A stretch of DNA of 64,000 nt from Microseira wollei NIES-4236 (GCF_020521235.1 NZ_BLAY01000024.1:1-64000); one strand, 5' to 3'; positions 9,732 to 19,739 are shown, counted from the stretch's first letter. Notes: generated from the sequence alone by a model not told the origin. Made by a program: numbers and translations.

Positions 9732-9734
9732 TTA

Positions 9735-12482
9735 TCAGCCAAACAACTCTGGCACTCGACTTCGCAACTCCTCATTTAACCTGGGTAATTCATCTCGCAT
9801 TTGCAAATACCAATCCCGCCGCTGTTGATAGTGCTGGGATAGCAAGCGATTTTCCTTCACCCACTCATAGGCATTTGCTGCTAACTGATGCCGGAATTGC
9901 GTATCCTCAATCAATTGCCGCAACTTCGCCTCGAATTCATCTACCGAACGATAGATTAATCCAGTTTCCCCTTCTAAAATCGCTCCCTCATATACTGTAG
10001 GACTCGACAACACCGCCACCCCATGTCCCGCACATTCAATAAACTTGAGGTCAGATTTCATGTTATTAAACCGGGTAGGATTGAGCGGCAACAAACCAAT
10101 ATCGCAAGCGTGCAAAATTTCCTGATAACGCTCGTAAGGACAAAACGGTTCTAACTCCTTGTGGGGCGTTTCCAATGCTTCAAAAAACTGCTTATCGTAA
10201 ATTACCTGCACCCGCACTTTTTCCCCATAATCTGCCAGTATCCGATTCAAAGCAGGCATAATCAAAGCCCAATCTTCCTCGCGGTTCAGCGCCCCAAAAA
10301 ATATTTTTATCTCTCCATCTTCACCGTACTGCCTCTTTTCTGGTAGATAAGCAAGCTGATTTTGAAATACCTTCACATTAGGATTAATTTGCCGCAAAAA
10401 CTCTGCCAAAGGTGCGGTAGAAGTTTGCACGCAGTGACAAACGCGGTAGGTAAAAAATTGATTTTCTGCGTGAGCGGGCCAACGCATGGGATCGTCATCA
10501 ATTTCTGCTATAATTAAATATCCCCGTCGCAACAATTCTTGTATTTTGGGAATATCATCGGGCGCTTGCAAAAAGCCCCGCTGCCAAATCAATACCTTTT
10601 CTTCTCCAGGCTGAGCTATGCTCAAATCGGCGGTTTTCACCGCCGCCACGGTCCGCACCCCTGGAATCGTAGAACTGAGGCGGTCTGGCTCCAAAACTCG
10701 CACTCTGTCGCAAGCCAAAGGCGCCATCATCATCGTTTGAATCAGCAGACGCCTGGGTTGTACTGAAGATTTAATTGCGCGCACCAGATACTGGTAAGCA
10801 CCAGTTTGGAGGGCAAATTGAGCCTTATCGACACCCAAAGCTGGGAGTACCGGCGCTATCACCTGCTGGAACTTTTCATAATCGGCTCCTTTATTTGCCC
10901 GCGTTTGAATTTCATATACTTGTAACTTTGCAGCGGCAAATAGTTGCTTGATGCTATCTAAGGTAAAAAAGCGCAAGTGGGTGCGGTCGAGCAAGCCTTC
11001 ATCTTCGTACTTCCAGTTGCCCCGCAACAGCTTGACGAGCAGGCTCCAGTGCTGCACGTTGGGGATACATGCCAAAACTTGACCTTCCGGTTTTAACCAG
11101 GCTGCGTGGCGCTGCATCACCGTCCAAGGGTCGTACAGATGTTCCAGCACGTCGCCATAAACCAGGCAATCTATCGTCCCCTCTGGGATATCTAGCGCTA
11201 GGTTTGGGTCTTCGGCACTTCCCACCACTACACGGTCTAGTCTATTTGCGGCGAATTGTGCCGCTTCTGGGTTCAATTCCCAGCCGATGTATTGGCAGTG
11301 GGGATTGATGCGCTTGTAGTGTTCTGCCAAAGCACCCGCCCCGCAGCCAATCTCAACAATGACCTTAGCATCAGCGGGCAATAACCTGAGCAAATCTGGA
11401 TTAATGCGATTGTAATAGTCAGGCAGAGCCTGGGTAATAGCGTTCCCAGGCAGAGCCTGGGTAATAGCGTTCCCAGGCAGAGCCTGGGAACGAGGGTCAG
11501 CGCTCCCCTGCTCGCCAACAGGGGCGGGTTTAGTTAAATTATCTGTTTGAGTTTTCAGCTTATCGGTAAAACCCGCCCCAAAAGCGCTCTCCTGCTCCTC
11601 TGCTCCAGAGCTTCCTTGCTTTGCAGCGCCGCTACAAATTTTTAACACTTTTTCACCCCAGCCGGAAGCAAAATGCTCGATTTCCAAGAAGTTGGCATTT
11701 TCGGGGGCTGATTTGTAAGTGCGAAAAGTCCGCATAATTCCCAGGGTAGCGGCACTTTCTAATGGACCGAACCAACTGGTATCTCGGTCTAAAAAGTGAG
11801 GCTGTCGCACCCAGTGGTTCATTTGGGCGACATTCAAGAAATAGCAAGCTGCATGGGGATTGGATGTCCGCAGGAAGCGAACGCTGTTGCCCATAATTTG
11901 ACCTTTCAATTCCGGCTGGTCTTGCAGGTCTTGATATTTAGCGGTAAATTCAGGTGCTAGGTTGGGATCGATGTAGGTTTTGCAGTTGGGGCCATCGAGG
12001 GATACTTCGTAGCGATGGGGCATAAGTAAGCACATATTCCCCGCTTGCTGGGTAAACCAGTTGAGTTTGGTAAACAACCAGGGGTCGTGCAAAATCCCGT
12101 CGTCTTCCAGAAAGCAGAAATATTCGTAACTGCCCAAACAGTCCCGCAGTAGCGCCTGACACTCAAACCCCAACATCATCGGTTCGACGCGGGTTGGATA
12201 ATGTTTGTACAGATGGGAAGGCAACCTTAGTCGATCCAATAGGTGGCTACCTTGGGTTGTGCAGATTACAACATCAATTTGATGCGCTTGGGGCTGATTC
12301 GCCGGAATTGTTTTGCGTTGGTCAAAGTCCGCCACCAGCTGGGAGTTGCCAAATAACTGGTGCAACGCCGTGACGCAAGCCGTTAGCGCCTCGATGCGCG
12401 GCTGGGGGTCTTTTCCCAGGGAAGCGTACCGCCCATCGCCAAGAGGTTTAAAGTAGTGGGGGATGGTGAATAAAATCCGCAT
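9735..12482 (-). CDS. Glycosyltransferase / methyltransferase / glycosyltransferase fusion
   Basis: A 915-residue three-part protein for glycan synthesis. The N-terminal domain (about residues 1-280) looks like a GT-A enzyme with an acidic [14 protein letters not shown] motif near residue 124. A class I methyltransferase follows (about 370-530; [16 protein letters not shown], then [13 protein letters not shown] and [13 protein letters not shown]). The C-terminal domain (about 570-915) is GT4-like ([38 protein letters not shown]). The linker at about residues 328-354 contains copies of NAITQALPG encoded by a 27-bp genomic repeat. It stands alone on the minus strand between the RTX gene and the secretion operon. 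Confidence 0.87.
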   Translation of the reverse strand: MRILFTIPHYFKPLGDGRYASLGKDPQPRIEALTACVTALHQLFGNSQLVADFDQRKTIPANQPQAHQIDVVICTTQGSHLLDRLRLPSHLYKHYPTRVEPMMLGFECQALLRDCLGSYEYFCFLEDDGILHDPWLFTKLNWFTQQAGNMCLLMPHRYEVSLDGPNCKTYIDPNLAPEFTAKYQDLQDQPELKGQIMGNSVRFLRTSNPHAACYFLNVAQMNHWVRQPHFLDRDTSWFGPLESAATLGIMRTFRTYKSAPENANFLEIEHFASGWGEKVLKICSGAAKQGSSGAEEQESAFGAGFTDKLKTQTDNLTKPAPVGEQGSADPRSQALPGNAITQALPGNAITQALPDYYNRINPDLLRLLPADAKVIVEIGCGAGALAEHYKRINPHCQYIGWELNPEAAQFAANRLDRVVVGSAEDPNLALDIPEGTIDCLVYGDVLEHLYDPWTVMQRHAAWLKPEGQVLACIPNVQHWSLLVKLLRGNWKYEDEGLLDRTHLRFFTLDSIKQLFAAAKLQVYEIQTRANKGADYEKFQQVIAPVLPALGVDKAQFALQTGAYQYLVRAIKSSVQPRRLLIQTMMMAPLACDRVRVLEPDRLSSTIPGVRTVAAVKTADLSIAQPGEEKVLIWQRGFLQAPDDIPKIQELLRRGYLIIAEIDDDPMRWPAHAENQFFTYRVCHCVQTSTAPLAEFLRQINPNVKVFQNQLAYLPEKRQYGEDGEIKIFFGALNREEDWALIMPALNRILADYGEKVRVQVIYDKQFFEALETPHKELEPFCPYERYQEILHACDIGLLPLNPTRFNNMKSDLKFIECAGHGVAVLSSPTVYEGAILEGETGLIYRSVDEFEAKLRQLIEDTQFRHQLAANAYEWVKENRLLSQHYQQRRDWYLQMRDELPRLNEELRSRVPELFG
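11422..11499. repeat. 27-bp repeat within the glycosyltransferase/methyltransferase gene
   Basis: Units at 11422-11448 and 11449-11475 plus a partial unit, built on GGCAGAGCCTGGG and GCGTTCCCA. The same words form intergenic hairpins at 16746, 33850, 33970 and 54083. The unit length keeps the frame. Confidence 0.9.
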
Positions 12483-12911
12483 AGAGAGCTTCAGGAGAGG
12501 GTCTTCGCCGATTTTTTACAATTGTTTAAAAATTATCCCGGTTTTCCAGATTTGCAATGGTATATTAAAGGGTTAAAGTCGATTTGATCGCATTTTGCTA
12601 AAAGTCTGGGAAAAATATCCGAGGTTTGGTAATAAATCATAGGCGATTCGGTGCAGTTATTGCAGTTGCAATCCGTTTGGCGGCTTTTCTGGAATTTGAC
12701 GGTTTTCGATTGTATACCAAGGTTAAAGGCGGCGGATATCTGTTTGGGGCAAAATCCCTGGCGCGAAGTCTCCGTTCGTAGTAGGCGATGGCAGCGCCGT
12801 TGGGCGCCCTTGGGCGCCGTCGAATGGTAAAATCCCCACAGAATCAGGTTAACTTAGTATCAGGGTCCCATCTCAATCGGCAACCGTAAAAACTTCTATC
12901 AGTAGTAACTA
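12483..12911. other. 429-bp divergent intergenic region
   Basis: Lies between the minus-strand fusion gene and the plus-strand secretion operon, so it should hold promoters for both. Repeated GGCGCC words at about 12793-12820 can pair with each other. No canonical -35/-10 pair with correct spacing was found. Confidence 0.4.
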
Positions 12912-13655
12912 ATGGCACAAGTGTTTCAAGCTGGCAATAAAATAATTCAAGCAGAGGAAATGCTGGTATTATTAGGTAGGTATCAAATGATGCCGCAGTT
13001 TTTACGCGGGCTGATAATAGATGAAGCGATCGCTGATATAAATTGTACAGAAGAAGAAAAGGCGGCAGCGCTCGGGCAGTTGGAAGCGCAATATCAGCTG
13101 ACCACCCCGGAAGCGAAAGAAGCTTGGCTAACGAGTCAAAACTTGACACCAGAACACCTAGAAGAAATCGCCACGCGACCCGTGCGGCTGGAAAAATATA
13201 AGCAAGAAACTTGGGGACATAAGGTCGAGTCTTATTTCCTGGCACGCAAACCCTATCTGGACCAAGTGAGATATTCCCTGCTCCGCACCAAAGACCTGGG
13301 TTTGGCGAACGAGTTATACTTTCGCATCCAAGGAGGGGAACAATCCTTTGCCGAAATCGCCAAAGAATACTCTCAAGGGGTAGAAGCGAATACGGGGGGT
13401 TTATTGGGACCAGTTCCCATCCGTCAACCCCATCCCCTGATTAGTCAACTACTATCAGTAAGCAAACCCGGTCAACTTTGGCCGCCCCGCGCATTAGCCG
13501 AATGGTTTGTCATAGTCAGATTAGAACAATTGATTCCCGCCCAACTCGATGACGCCATGCGCCGCCGCTTAATCGACGAAATGTTTGAAAGTTGGATGAA
13601 CGAGCAGATCAAACAAATGGGGCAATTGCAACTGGTAGAAACCCAGCCAGAGTAA
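12912..13655 (+). CDS. Parvulin-type peptidyl-prolyl isomerase linked to type I secretion
   Basis: A 247-residue protein with a helical SurA/PrsA-like N-terminal half (about 1-115) and a parvulin domain (about 115-215: LDQVRYSLLRTKDLGLANELYFRI, then SFAEIAKEYSQG and TGGLLGPV, where the first stretch begins at 13255). The parvulin hallmarks F.EiA..yS and GG.LG are present. No signal peptide or membrane segment is seen, so it probably acts in the cytoplasm or on the exporter's cytoplasmic face. It is the first gene before the ABC exporter and HlyD subunits, suggesting help with folding or presenting the secreted substrate; this role is inferred. Confidence 0.87.
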   Translation: MAQVFQAGNKIIQAEEMLVLLGRYQMMPQFLRGLIIDEAIADINCTEEEKAAALGQLEAQYQLTTPEAKEAWLTSQNLTPEHLEEIATRPVRLEKYKQETWGHKVESYFLARKPYLDQVRYSLLRTKDLGLANELYFRIQGGEQSFAEIAKEYSQGVEANTGGLLGPVPIRQPHPLISQLLSVSKPGQLWPPRALAEWFVIVRLEQLIPAQLDDAMRRRLIDEMFESWMNEQIKQMGQLQLVETQPE

Positions 13656-13697
13656 GCAGTAGTAGGATAGGGGATCTGGAGCAGGAGAGCAGCATGA

Positions 13698-13730
13698 CCA
13701 ATTAGCAATTAGCAATTAGCAATTAGCAAC
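13698..13730. repeat. AATTAGC heptamer array upstream of the ABC exporter
   Basis: Four to five tandem copies of the 7-mer AATTAGC end 20 bp before the ATG at 13750. This is one of many such arrays in the window. Confidence 0.9.
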
Positions 13731-13749
13731 TACCGAATCTAAAATTACT

Positions 13750-16740
13750 ATGACCCAAGCAGTTTCTCGAACGCAAATACAAGCTTTTCTGGCCCAGACA
13801 GAGCCGTTCTCGCAACTGGGAAGCGCCGCATTACAAAAGCTGGCAGGGGAATGCGAAATGCTGCGCTATCGCATTGGACAAACGATCCTGCAACGAGAGG
13901 CGCTGCCTGCGAATATATCGATAATATACATCGGACAGGTGCGGCTGTTGGGACAAGACCATCGCACGCAAATGCCCGTAAGCTTAAAGTTAGCAGGGCC
14001 CGGTGAAGTCCTGGGGTGGGGATCGCTGGTGCGGGGAGTGGGTTGTGAAACAGCGATCGCCTCCACCGAATCGATCTGCATTACCGTTCCGGCAGGGGTA
14101 TTTCTGGCCTACCTGGAGAAAGAAGAGGCATTAAAGAGGGCATTTCGCGATCGCGCCAATGCCTGCGAAGTTGCTGCACTGCTGAGTGTGGAATTGCAGC
14201 GCCGCGCCCTGGGGGACGCCAATCTGAAAGAATTAACCGTCCAGGTGCTGCCGGGTGTAGAAGTGCTGAATTTTCCATCCGGCACGCCGCAAATCCCGGC
14301 ATTAGATGCGGGAAAACTATGGCTGGTCAGCAGCGGCACCATCGGTGCCTTCTCAGAAGGTAGCCGATTTCCCACGCAAGAATCCGGCAAATGGCAGCCA
14401 GTCCGAGGCAAACAAGGGGTTAGATTGCTGGGGTTGCCAATAGTCAGCCAACCCGAACCAGAGAATCCCAGCGAAACGCTGCAAACGCAAAGCCAACCCG
14501 TCCCCGACAGCGGAGAATCACCCTATGAAGCAATACCGCTAGCGCCTGATATCCCACCAGGGCTTTCGGAAACAAAAAAAGAAGAACGGGAAAACTTCCC
14601 CTTCGTGCGAGGCAGGGGAAAAATTGAAGCGCCTTTAGCTTGCTTCAAAATGCTGAGCCAGCATTTTGGCGTGCCATTTCGCCGCGACATCCTGCGCAAA
14701 ATATTAGATAACCAAATCAAATCCACCGGCAACATTACGCTGATGACCTGCGGGGCAGTAGCCGAAACAATGGGTTTAAAAGCCCGACTGGTAGAAGTAC
14801 CCGCCCAAGCTCTCTTCAGATTATCAGCACCAGCATTAATTCAATGGCAAGATAGCTTTGCCGTCGTTTATAAAATTACCGAAAAAGAACTGGTTTTAGG
14901 CGTACCGCAAGAAGGAATTCGCCGCCGCAGTCCCAGGGACTTTACCGAAACTTGGGGAGCAAAGGGACAGGTGCTGTTGCTGGAAGCCCGTCCCGAAGGA
15001 GTCAAAGAAAATTTCAGCCTCCGCTGGTTTTTACCATCTATTTCCAAATATCGCAAAGTCCTGATCGAAGTTTTTATCGCCTCGTTCTTTGTCCAGCTGT
15101 TTGGACTTGCCAACCCGCTGATCACCCAGGTGATTATCGATAAAGTACTGGTACAGCGCAGTATCGATACCCTGCACGTGTTGGGAGTCTTTTTGCTAGG
15201 CGTGGGGGTGTTTGAAGGGCTGTTAACCCACCTGCGGACGGTTTTATTTGTAGATACCACCAACCGGATTGACGTCACCCTGGGTTCGGAGGTAATCGAT
15301 CGCTTGCTGACCCTACCCTTAAATTATTTCGACCATCGTCGCGTGGGGGAACTAGCAGGGCGGATAAACGAATTGGAAAACATTCGCTCGTTTCTGACCG
15401 GGACAGCACTCACGGTCGTGCTGGACTCGGTATTCTCGGTGATTTATATCATCGTGATGATAATTTACAGCGTGCCCCTGACGGTTGTCGCCTTATTAAC
15501 CATCCCGTTATTCGCCGTCTTGACTTTAATTGTCGCCCCGATCGTACAGCGGCAGTTACGCACCAAAGCCGAACGCTTGGCGGATAGCCAGTCGTATTTA
15601 GTCGAAGTGCTTTCCGGCATCCAAACCGTCAAGGCGCAGACAATCGAGTTAAAATCTCGCTGGAACTGGCAAGAAAAATATACCCGCTACATATCGGCGG
15701 GGTTTAAGACAGTGCTGACCTTTAGTACCGCCAGTTCGCTATCGGGCTTTTTCAACAAGCTATCGGGACTGCTGCTGTTGTGGGTAGGGGCGTACTTGGT
15801 GTTGGACAATAAGATGACCCTGGGGCAGTTAATTGCGTTCCGGATTATTGCTGGTTACGTTACCAGTCCCTTGTTGCGCCTGGTGCAACTGTGGCAAAAC
15901 TTCCAAGAAACCGCCTTATCTATCGAACGGTTGAGCGATGTGATGAATGCCACTCCAGAGGCAGACGAAAGCAATCGCAGCAATATCACCATGCCGCCGA
16001 TTGAGGGAGGAGTCAAGTACGAGAACTTATCGTTTGGATTTAATCCAGGCGGACCGCTGCAACTGGTGAATGTGAATGTAGAATTCCCAGTGGGAACCTT
16101 TGCTGGGATTGTCGGACAAAGCGGTTCGGGAAAAAGCACGCTGATGAAGTTGCTGGCGAGGCTTTACGAACCAACCGCAGGGCGAATTCAAGTCGATCAA
16201 TACGATATTGCCAAAGTCGAACTTTACTCGCTGCGGCGGCAAATCGGCATGGTGTTGCAGGATACGCTGCTATTTAACGGCACCGTGCGGGAAAATATTG
16301 CCCTGACAAATCCGGAAGCCAGCGACGAAGAAATTATAGAGGCCGCTAAAATAGCAGTCGCCCACGATTTTATTATGTCCTTGCCCCAAGGGTATAACAC
16401 GATAGTGGGGGAAAGGGGGTCATCCCTATCTGGGGGACAAAGACAGCGGATTGCGATCGCGCGCACCGTGCTGCAAAATCCCAAAATGCTAATCTTAGAC
16501 GAAGCCACCAGCGCCCTAGATTACCACTCAGAACACCAAGTCTGCGAAAACCTAGCAGCAGCCTTTAGCCATCGCACTGTATTTTTCATCACCCACCGAC
16601 TCAGTACAGTGAGAAATGCCGATGTGATATTGATGATGGATCAGGGAAGCGTGGTGGAACAAGGAACGCACAAAGAATTAATGGCACTCAAAGGCCGTTA
16701 CTATTGCCTCTACCAACAACAAGAATCAGGACTGTCTTAA
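13750..16740 (+). CDS. Type I secretion ABC exporter with cNMP-binding and C39-like domains
   Basis: Inner-membrane ATPase-permease of 996 residues, larger than HlyB (about 700). Residues 17-155 form a cyclic-nucleotide-binding-like domain; 285-420 a C39 peptidase-like domain; 435-715 the six-helix membrane domain; 760-990 the ATPase (Walker A GQSGSGKST, signature LSGGQRQRIAIAR, Walker B MLILDEATSALD, H-loop ITHRLSTV). In the C39 domain the catalytic Cys position reads Ala294 (EAPLAC where active enzymes have DCGAAC), and the usual His region reads WQDSFAVVY. It is therefore probably an HlyB-like inactive docking domain suited to RTX substrates without a double-Gly leader. ATG 13750 directly follows a heptamer array. 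Partners are the upstream PPIase and downstream HlyD; the outer-membrane channel is not in the window. Confidence 0.93.
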   Translation: MTQAVSRTQIQAFLAQTEPFSQLGSAALQKLAGECEMLRYRIGQTILQREALPANISIIYIGQVRLLGQDHRTQMPVSLKLAGPGEVLGWGSLVRGVGCETAIASTESICITVPAGVFLAYLEKEEALKRAFRDRANACEVAALLSVELQRRALGDANLKELTVQVLPGVEVLNFPSGTPQIPALDAGKLWLVSSGTIGAFSEGSRFPTQESGKWQPVRGKQGVRLLGLPIVSQPEPENPSETLQTQSQPVPDSGESPYEAIPLAPDIPPGLSETKKEERENFPFVRGRGKIEAPLACFKMLSQHFGVPFRRDILRKILDNQIKSTGNITLMTCGAVAETMGLKARLVEVPAQALFRLSAPALIQWQDSFAVVYKITEKELVLGVPQEGIRRRSPRDFTETWGAKGQVLLLEARPEGVKENFSLRWFLPSISKYRKVLIEVFIASFFVQLFGLANPLITQVIIDKVLVQRSIDTLHVLGVFLLGVGVFEGLLTHLRTVLFVDTTNRIDVTLGSEVIDRLLTLPLNYFDHRRVGELAGRINELENIRSFLTGTALTVVLDSVFSVIYIIVMIIYSVPLTVVALLTIPLFAVLTLIVAPIVQRQLRTKAERLADSQSYLVEVLSGIQTVKAQTIELKSRWNWQEKYTRYISAGFKTVLTFSTASSLSGFFNKLSGLLLLWVGAYLVLDNKMTLGQLIAFRIIAGYVTSPLLRLVQLWQNFQETALSIERLSDVMNATPEADESNRSNITMPPIEGGVKYENLSFGFNPGGPLQLVNVNVEFPVGTFAGIVGQSGSGKSTLMKLLARLYEPTAGRIQVDQYDIAKVELYSLRRQIGMVLQDTLLFNGTVRENIALTNPEASDEEIIEAAKIAVAHDFIMSLPQGYNTIVGERGSSLSGGQRQRIAIARTVLQNPKMLILDEATSALDYHSEHQVCENLAAAFSHRTVFFITHRLSTVRNADVILMMDQGSVVEQGTHKELMALKGRYYCLYQQQESGLS

Positions 16741-16745
16741 ATCGG

Positions 16746-16770
16746 ATGGCGTTCCCAGGCAGAGCCGTGG
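16746..16770. repeat. GTTCCCAGGCAGAGCC repeat fragment
   Basis: A single degenerate copy of the hairpin repeat seen at 33850 and 54083, just after the exporter stop codon. Confidence 0.6.
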
Positions 16771-16801
16771 AAACTACGATAATAGGTAATAAGAAAGCTT
16801 G

Positions 16802-16844
16802 TTACCAATTACCAATCACCAATTACCAATTACCAATTACCAAT
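16802..16844. repeat. CCAATTA heptamer array upstream of the HlyD gene
   Basis: Six copies of a CCAATTA/CCAATCA 7-mer end 9 bp before ATG 16853. Confidence 0.9.
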
Positions 16845-16852
16845 GAAGAACT

Positions 16853-19024
16853 ATGACCAACAAACAATTAATCGATCATTCCAACGGAAATGGCAATGGC
16901 AACGGCAATGGTAAGCACAATGGGGCTACCACTGTCAAGGACTTTAAACCGATTTATTTGCCCAGCCCAGAACCCGTTGTTGTCCCCAAAGTAGTCGAAT
17001 TTAAACCCAGCGAACAACCCGTCCTGATAGGACGACCAGGTTGGTGGTCCCACGCCTTTGTTTGGGTAATTGTGGGGATTACGGGGTCCGGGATTGCTTG
17101 GGCGTGCCTTGCGCCCATCGAGCAAGCTGTACCCGCCATGGGTAAATTAGAAGCCGTGGGGGCAGCTAGAGAAGTGCGGGCGCCCAACGGCGGCGTCGTG
17201 CGGGAAATTTTCGTTAAAGACGGTCAAAAGGTGAAAAAAGGCGACCTGCTGCTCACCTTTGACCCCAGAGCGCCCCAAGCCGATTTAGAATCGTTGAAAA
17301 AACTGCGGGACACGCTGTTAAAGGAAAATCAGTTTTATAACGATGCCAAAAATGGCAATATGGCGGGAGGGTCGCCAGAGTGGCGCAGTCTGATGGAGTC
17401 GCGCAACGCCCTCCTATCAGAAAACGAGTACTTGAGGGCGCAGCTTTCCGGCGGCAAAACGGCGGGAAGTGGCGGTGGGGACTTCAACGCCAACCAACAA
17501 AGACTGTTAGTAGCCAGTCGCGCCGAAATTCAGTCTCGCGTAGCCGCAGCCAGATTGCAAGTCCAGGAATTAGGAACGCAACTAGGGCAGGTGCGGGGAC
17601 TCCTAGAAGCTTCTAGGAAACAATTACCCATGCAGCAGGCGCAATTAGAAACAGCAAAGCAGCGATTCCTCACCGCCAAAGATCAGCTAACCACAGCCCA
17701 GGCGCAATTACCCAGGGCAGTAGAACAACTGCAAACCGCTAGGGCGCAATTAAACAGGTCCGTTGAGCAACTGGAAACCGCTAAGGCGCAATTGCCCAAA
17801 GCACTTGAGCAGTTGGAAGTGGCTAAGGCGCAATTACCCAGGGCAGCTGAGCAGTTATTAGTGGCAAGGGCGCAAGTACCCAAGGCAGCTGAGCGAATTG
17901 AAACGGCAAGGCAGTTGCTCGAGACGGATCAAGCTTTGTATAACAAAATCAAACCCGTGGTAGATGCAGGGGCGCTGTCCGAACTGCAAGCTCAACGGCA
18001 ACAGCAACAAATTTTGACGCGCCGTCAGGAACTCGCAGCAAGCGAAGCGGACATTTTGACCCGCAGAAATGAAGTGGTGACAAGGGAATCGGAAATCCTG
18101 CGCCGCCGTCAGGAAATTACTGCCGGGGAATCGGAAATCCTGCGCCGCCGTCAGGAAATCACCGCCGGGGAATCGGAAATTCTGCGCCGCCGTCAGGAAA
18201 TTACCGCCGGGGAATCGGAAATCCTGCGCCGCCGTCAGGAAATTACCGCCAGTTATGGTGAAATTGCCAATCGCCAAGGCGAAGTCGCGGGTCGGGAAGC
18301 GGAATTGTTGAAAACTCAAGCCGAAATCGACCGCTTAGTCAAGGAAGAACAACGCATCCAAGTAGCGATTGGTCGGGCGCAGGAACAGTTGCAAAATACG
18401 GTGGCTTTATCGGCGAAAGATATCTTGACGAAAATTGCCGATAATCAGAAACGGGTGGCGGAAATTGATAGCCAACTCGCTCGCTTCCGCTTGGAAAATC
18501 AGAAAAAGCTCGATGAAATTTCCAGCCAAATTGTGAAAGCGGAACAAGCAGTTCAATACCAAGAATTGCGGGCGCCAGAAGATGGGATAGTGTTCGATTT
18601 AAAACCGAATTCACCCGGATATGTCGTCAGGTCAATTGATAACGAACCAGTGATGAAAATTGTACCTGGAGATAACTTAGTCGCAGCCGTTCACCTGCAA
18701 AACAAAGATATCGGACACGTCAAAGAAGGGATGGATGTAGATATCAGCGTTGAATCCTTCCCTTCTACGGAATTTGGCACTATCAAGGGCACATTAAAGT
18801 TGATTGGTCGGGATGCCTTGCCGCCGACCCAGGAACGTCCTTTCTATGCGTTTCCAGCTGAAATTGAGATGGAGCGCCAGACAATTAACGTCAACGGTAA
18901 GGAATATAATCTCCAATCTGGGATGGCAATTAATGCGACGATTAAGGTGCGTAAGCGCAAGGTGATCGATATCTTTACAGAGTTGTTCCAGAAGTCAACC
19001 GATAGTCTCAAGACTGTCAGGTAA
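16853..19024 (+). CDS. HlyD-family membrane fusion protein with extended coiled coil
   Basis: Periplasmic adaptor of the type I system, 723 residues against about 480 for HlyD. It has a low-complexity NGNGNGNGNG start, one membrane segment (HAFVWVIVGITGSGIAWACLA near residue 70, ending at 17112 or so), and a lipoyl half (VRAPNGGVVREIFVKDGQKVKKGDLLLTFD region, about 100-130). A very long hairpin follows (about 140-560), and the second lipoyl half and beta barrel close it (LRAPEDGIVFDL, VKEGMDVDISVESFP). The hairpin contains two sets of 14-residue repeats encoded by 42-bp units (17705-17914 and 18086-18253). The longer hairpin may span a thick envelope or match a particular TolC-like channel. 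It is last in the operon and is followed by a terminator. Confidence 0.93.
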   Translation: MTNKQLIDHSNGNGNGNGNGKHNGATTVKDFKPIYLPSPEPVVVPKVVEFKPSEQPVLIGRPGWWSHAFVWVIVGITGSGIAWACLAPIEQAVPAMGKLEAVGAAREVRAPNGGVVREIFVKDGQKVKKGDLLLTFDPRAPQADLESLKKLRDTLLKENQFYNDAKNGNMAGGSPEWRSLMESRNALLSENEYLRAQLSGGKTAGSGGGDFNANQQRLLVASRAEIQSRVAAARLQVQELGTQLGQVRGLLEASRKQLPMQQAQLETAKQRFLTAKDQLTTAQAQLPRAVEQLQTARAQLNRSVEQLETAKAQLPKALEQLEVAKAQLPRAAEQLLVARAQVPKAAERIETARQLLETDQALYNKIKPVVDAGALSELQAQRQQQQILTRRQELAASEADILTRRNEVVTRESEILRRRQEITAGESEILRRRQEITAGESEILRRRQEITAGESEILRRRQEITASYGEIANRQGEVAGREAELLKTQAEIDRLVKEEQRIQVAIGRAQEQLQNTVALSAKDILTKIADNQKRVAEIDSQLARFRLENQKKLDEISSQIVKAEQAVQYQELRAPEDGIVFDLKPNSPGYVVRSIDNEPVMKIVPGDNLVAAVHLQNKDIGHVKEGMDVDISVESFPSTEFGTIKGTLKLIGRDALPPTQERPFYAFPAEIEMERQTINVNGKEYNLQSGMAINATIKVRKRKVIDIFTELFQKSTDSLKTVR
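17705..17914 (+). repeat. 42-bp coding repeats, set 1
   Basis: Five diverged 42-bp units encode 14-residue (two-heptad) repeats of the type QLPRAVEQLQTARA in the HlyD coiled coil. Confidence 0.9.
18086..18253 (+). repeat. 42-bp coding repeats, set 2
   Basis: Four almost identical 42-bp units start at 18086, 18128, 18170 and 18212 and encode ESEILRRRQEITAG. Much less diverged than set 1, so a more recent expansion. Confidence 0.95.
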
Positions 19025-19029
19025 TCAGC

Positions 19030-19143
19030 TAACGCCTGTTGCTAGTTATCCCGTTGTTAATTGCTAATTGCTAATTGCTCATATAGCATTTTTCCTTCTA
19101 TTAGCCCCACTTTACGTTTGAGATAACTAGCAACTTAAGTTAA
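19030..19143. mobile_element. MITE-like element, copy B
   Basis: The left end 19030-19049 (TAACGCCTGTTGCTAGTTAT) and inverted right end 19123-19143 share the TTGCTAGTTAT core. The interior contains TTGCTAA heptamers. It begins 5 bp after the HlyD stop codon. Confidence 0.6.
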
Positions 19144-19166
19144 TCGGCTAAAAAGCACCATCTGGG

Positions 19167-19207
19167 AAAACTGTGGGGGTAATTGCTGCCTCCACAGTTT
19201 TGTTTTA
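19167..19207 (+). terminator. Rho-independent terminator of the secretion operon
   Basis: Stem 19167-19179 pairs with 19189-19201 (AAAACTGTGG with CCACAGTTTT plus inner pairs and one G-T wobble), 9-base loop, followed by GTTTTAT. Confidence 0.85.
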
Positions 19208-19276
19208 TACATGGCTTGAACCCACACGCCTAGTAAGCAGAAGAGGGAAGTTATCAGATTGATAGAAGCAGGACTT

Positions 19277-19414
19277 ATATCATGTCCAGTAGCAACGGTT
19301 GTGTAACTGCTAATAGCTAATCGCTAATGGCTGTTCTGGAGGCAATTGACAAGCTTGCAATTAGCAATTAGCAATTAGCCATCCATACACTACCGATACC
19401 TCAGGACATGATAT
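19277..19414. mobile_element. Second type of inverted-repeat element with heptamers inside
   Basis: ATATCATGTCC (19277-19287) and GGACATGATAT (19404-19414) are perfect 11-bp inverted ends. Between them are CTAATAG/CTAATCG and AATTAGC heptamer arrays. No coding capacity. The remaining gap to 19739 shows two HIP1 sites and no other structure I can name. Confidence 0.45.
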
Positions 19415-19739
19415 TACGCTCATATTCCGGGTTTCGATCAAAAATCGAGTCCGCAGCAAGAAACAAAGGTGATAGGTTTGTCGTGGGTAAGTCCTAATCA
19501 GAAAGAAAAACGATCTCGGTTCTAGATGGCGCGATCGCTTGTAAAATTAACCAAAAGTGATTTGCCGAGTGGATACCCTGGGCGAAGGCTGCCAACGGTT
19601 GCGATCGCTCTGATTTAATGGTATAGATGGTCGGAGAAAAATTACAGGGATTGATGGAGCGATTCTCCCCGTGGAGACGCAACGCAAACGCAACAGAAGT
19701 GAGTTGAGGTTTCTGTATTAGTGGTGGGAGAGGAAGTCA

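Noticed and set aside
12696-12718. Promoter with TTGACG and TATACC
   Set aside because: Spacing between the two boxes is only 11 bases, too short for a sigma-70 promoter.
17683-18319. Long open frames on the minus strand opposite hlyD
   Set aside because: They mirror the 42-bp repeats of the coiled coil; the plus-strand protein has clear family motifs.
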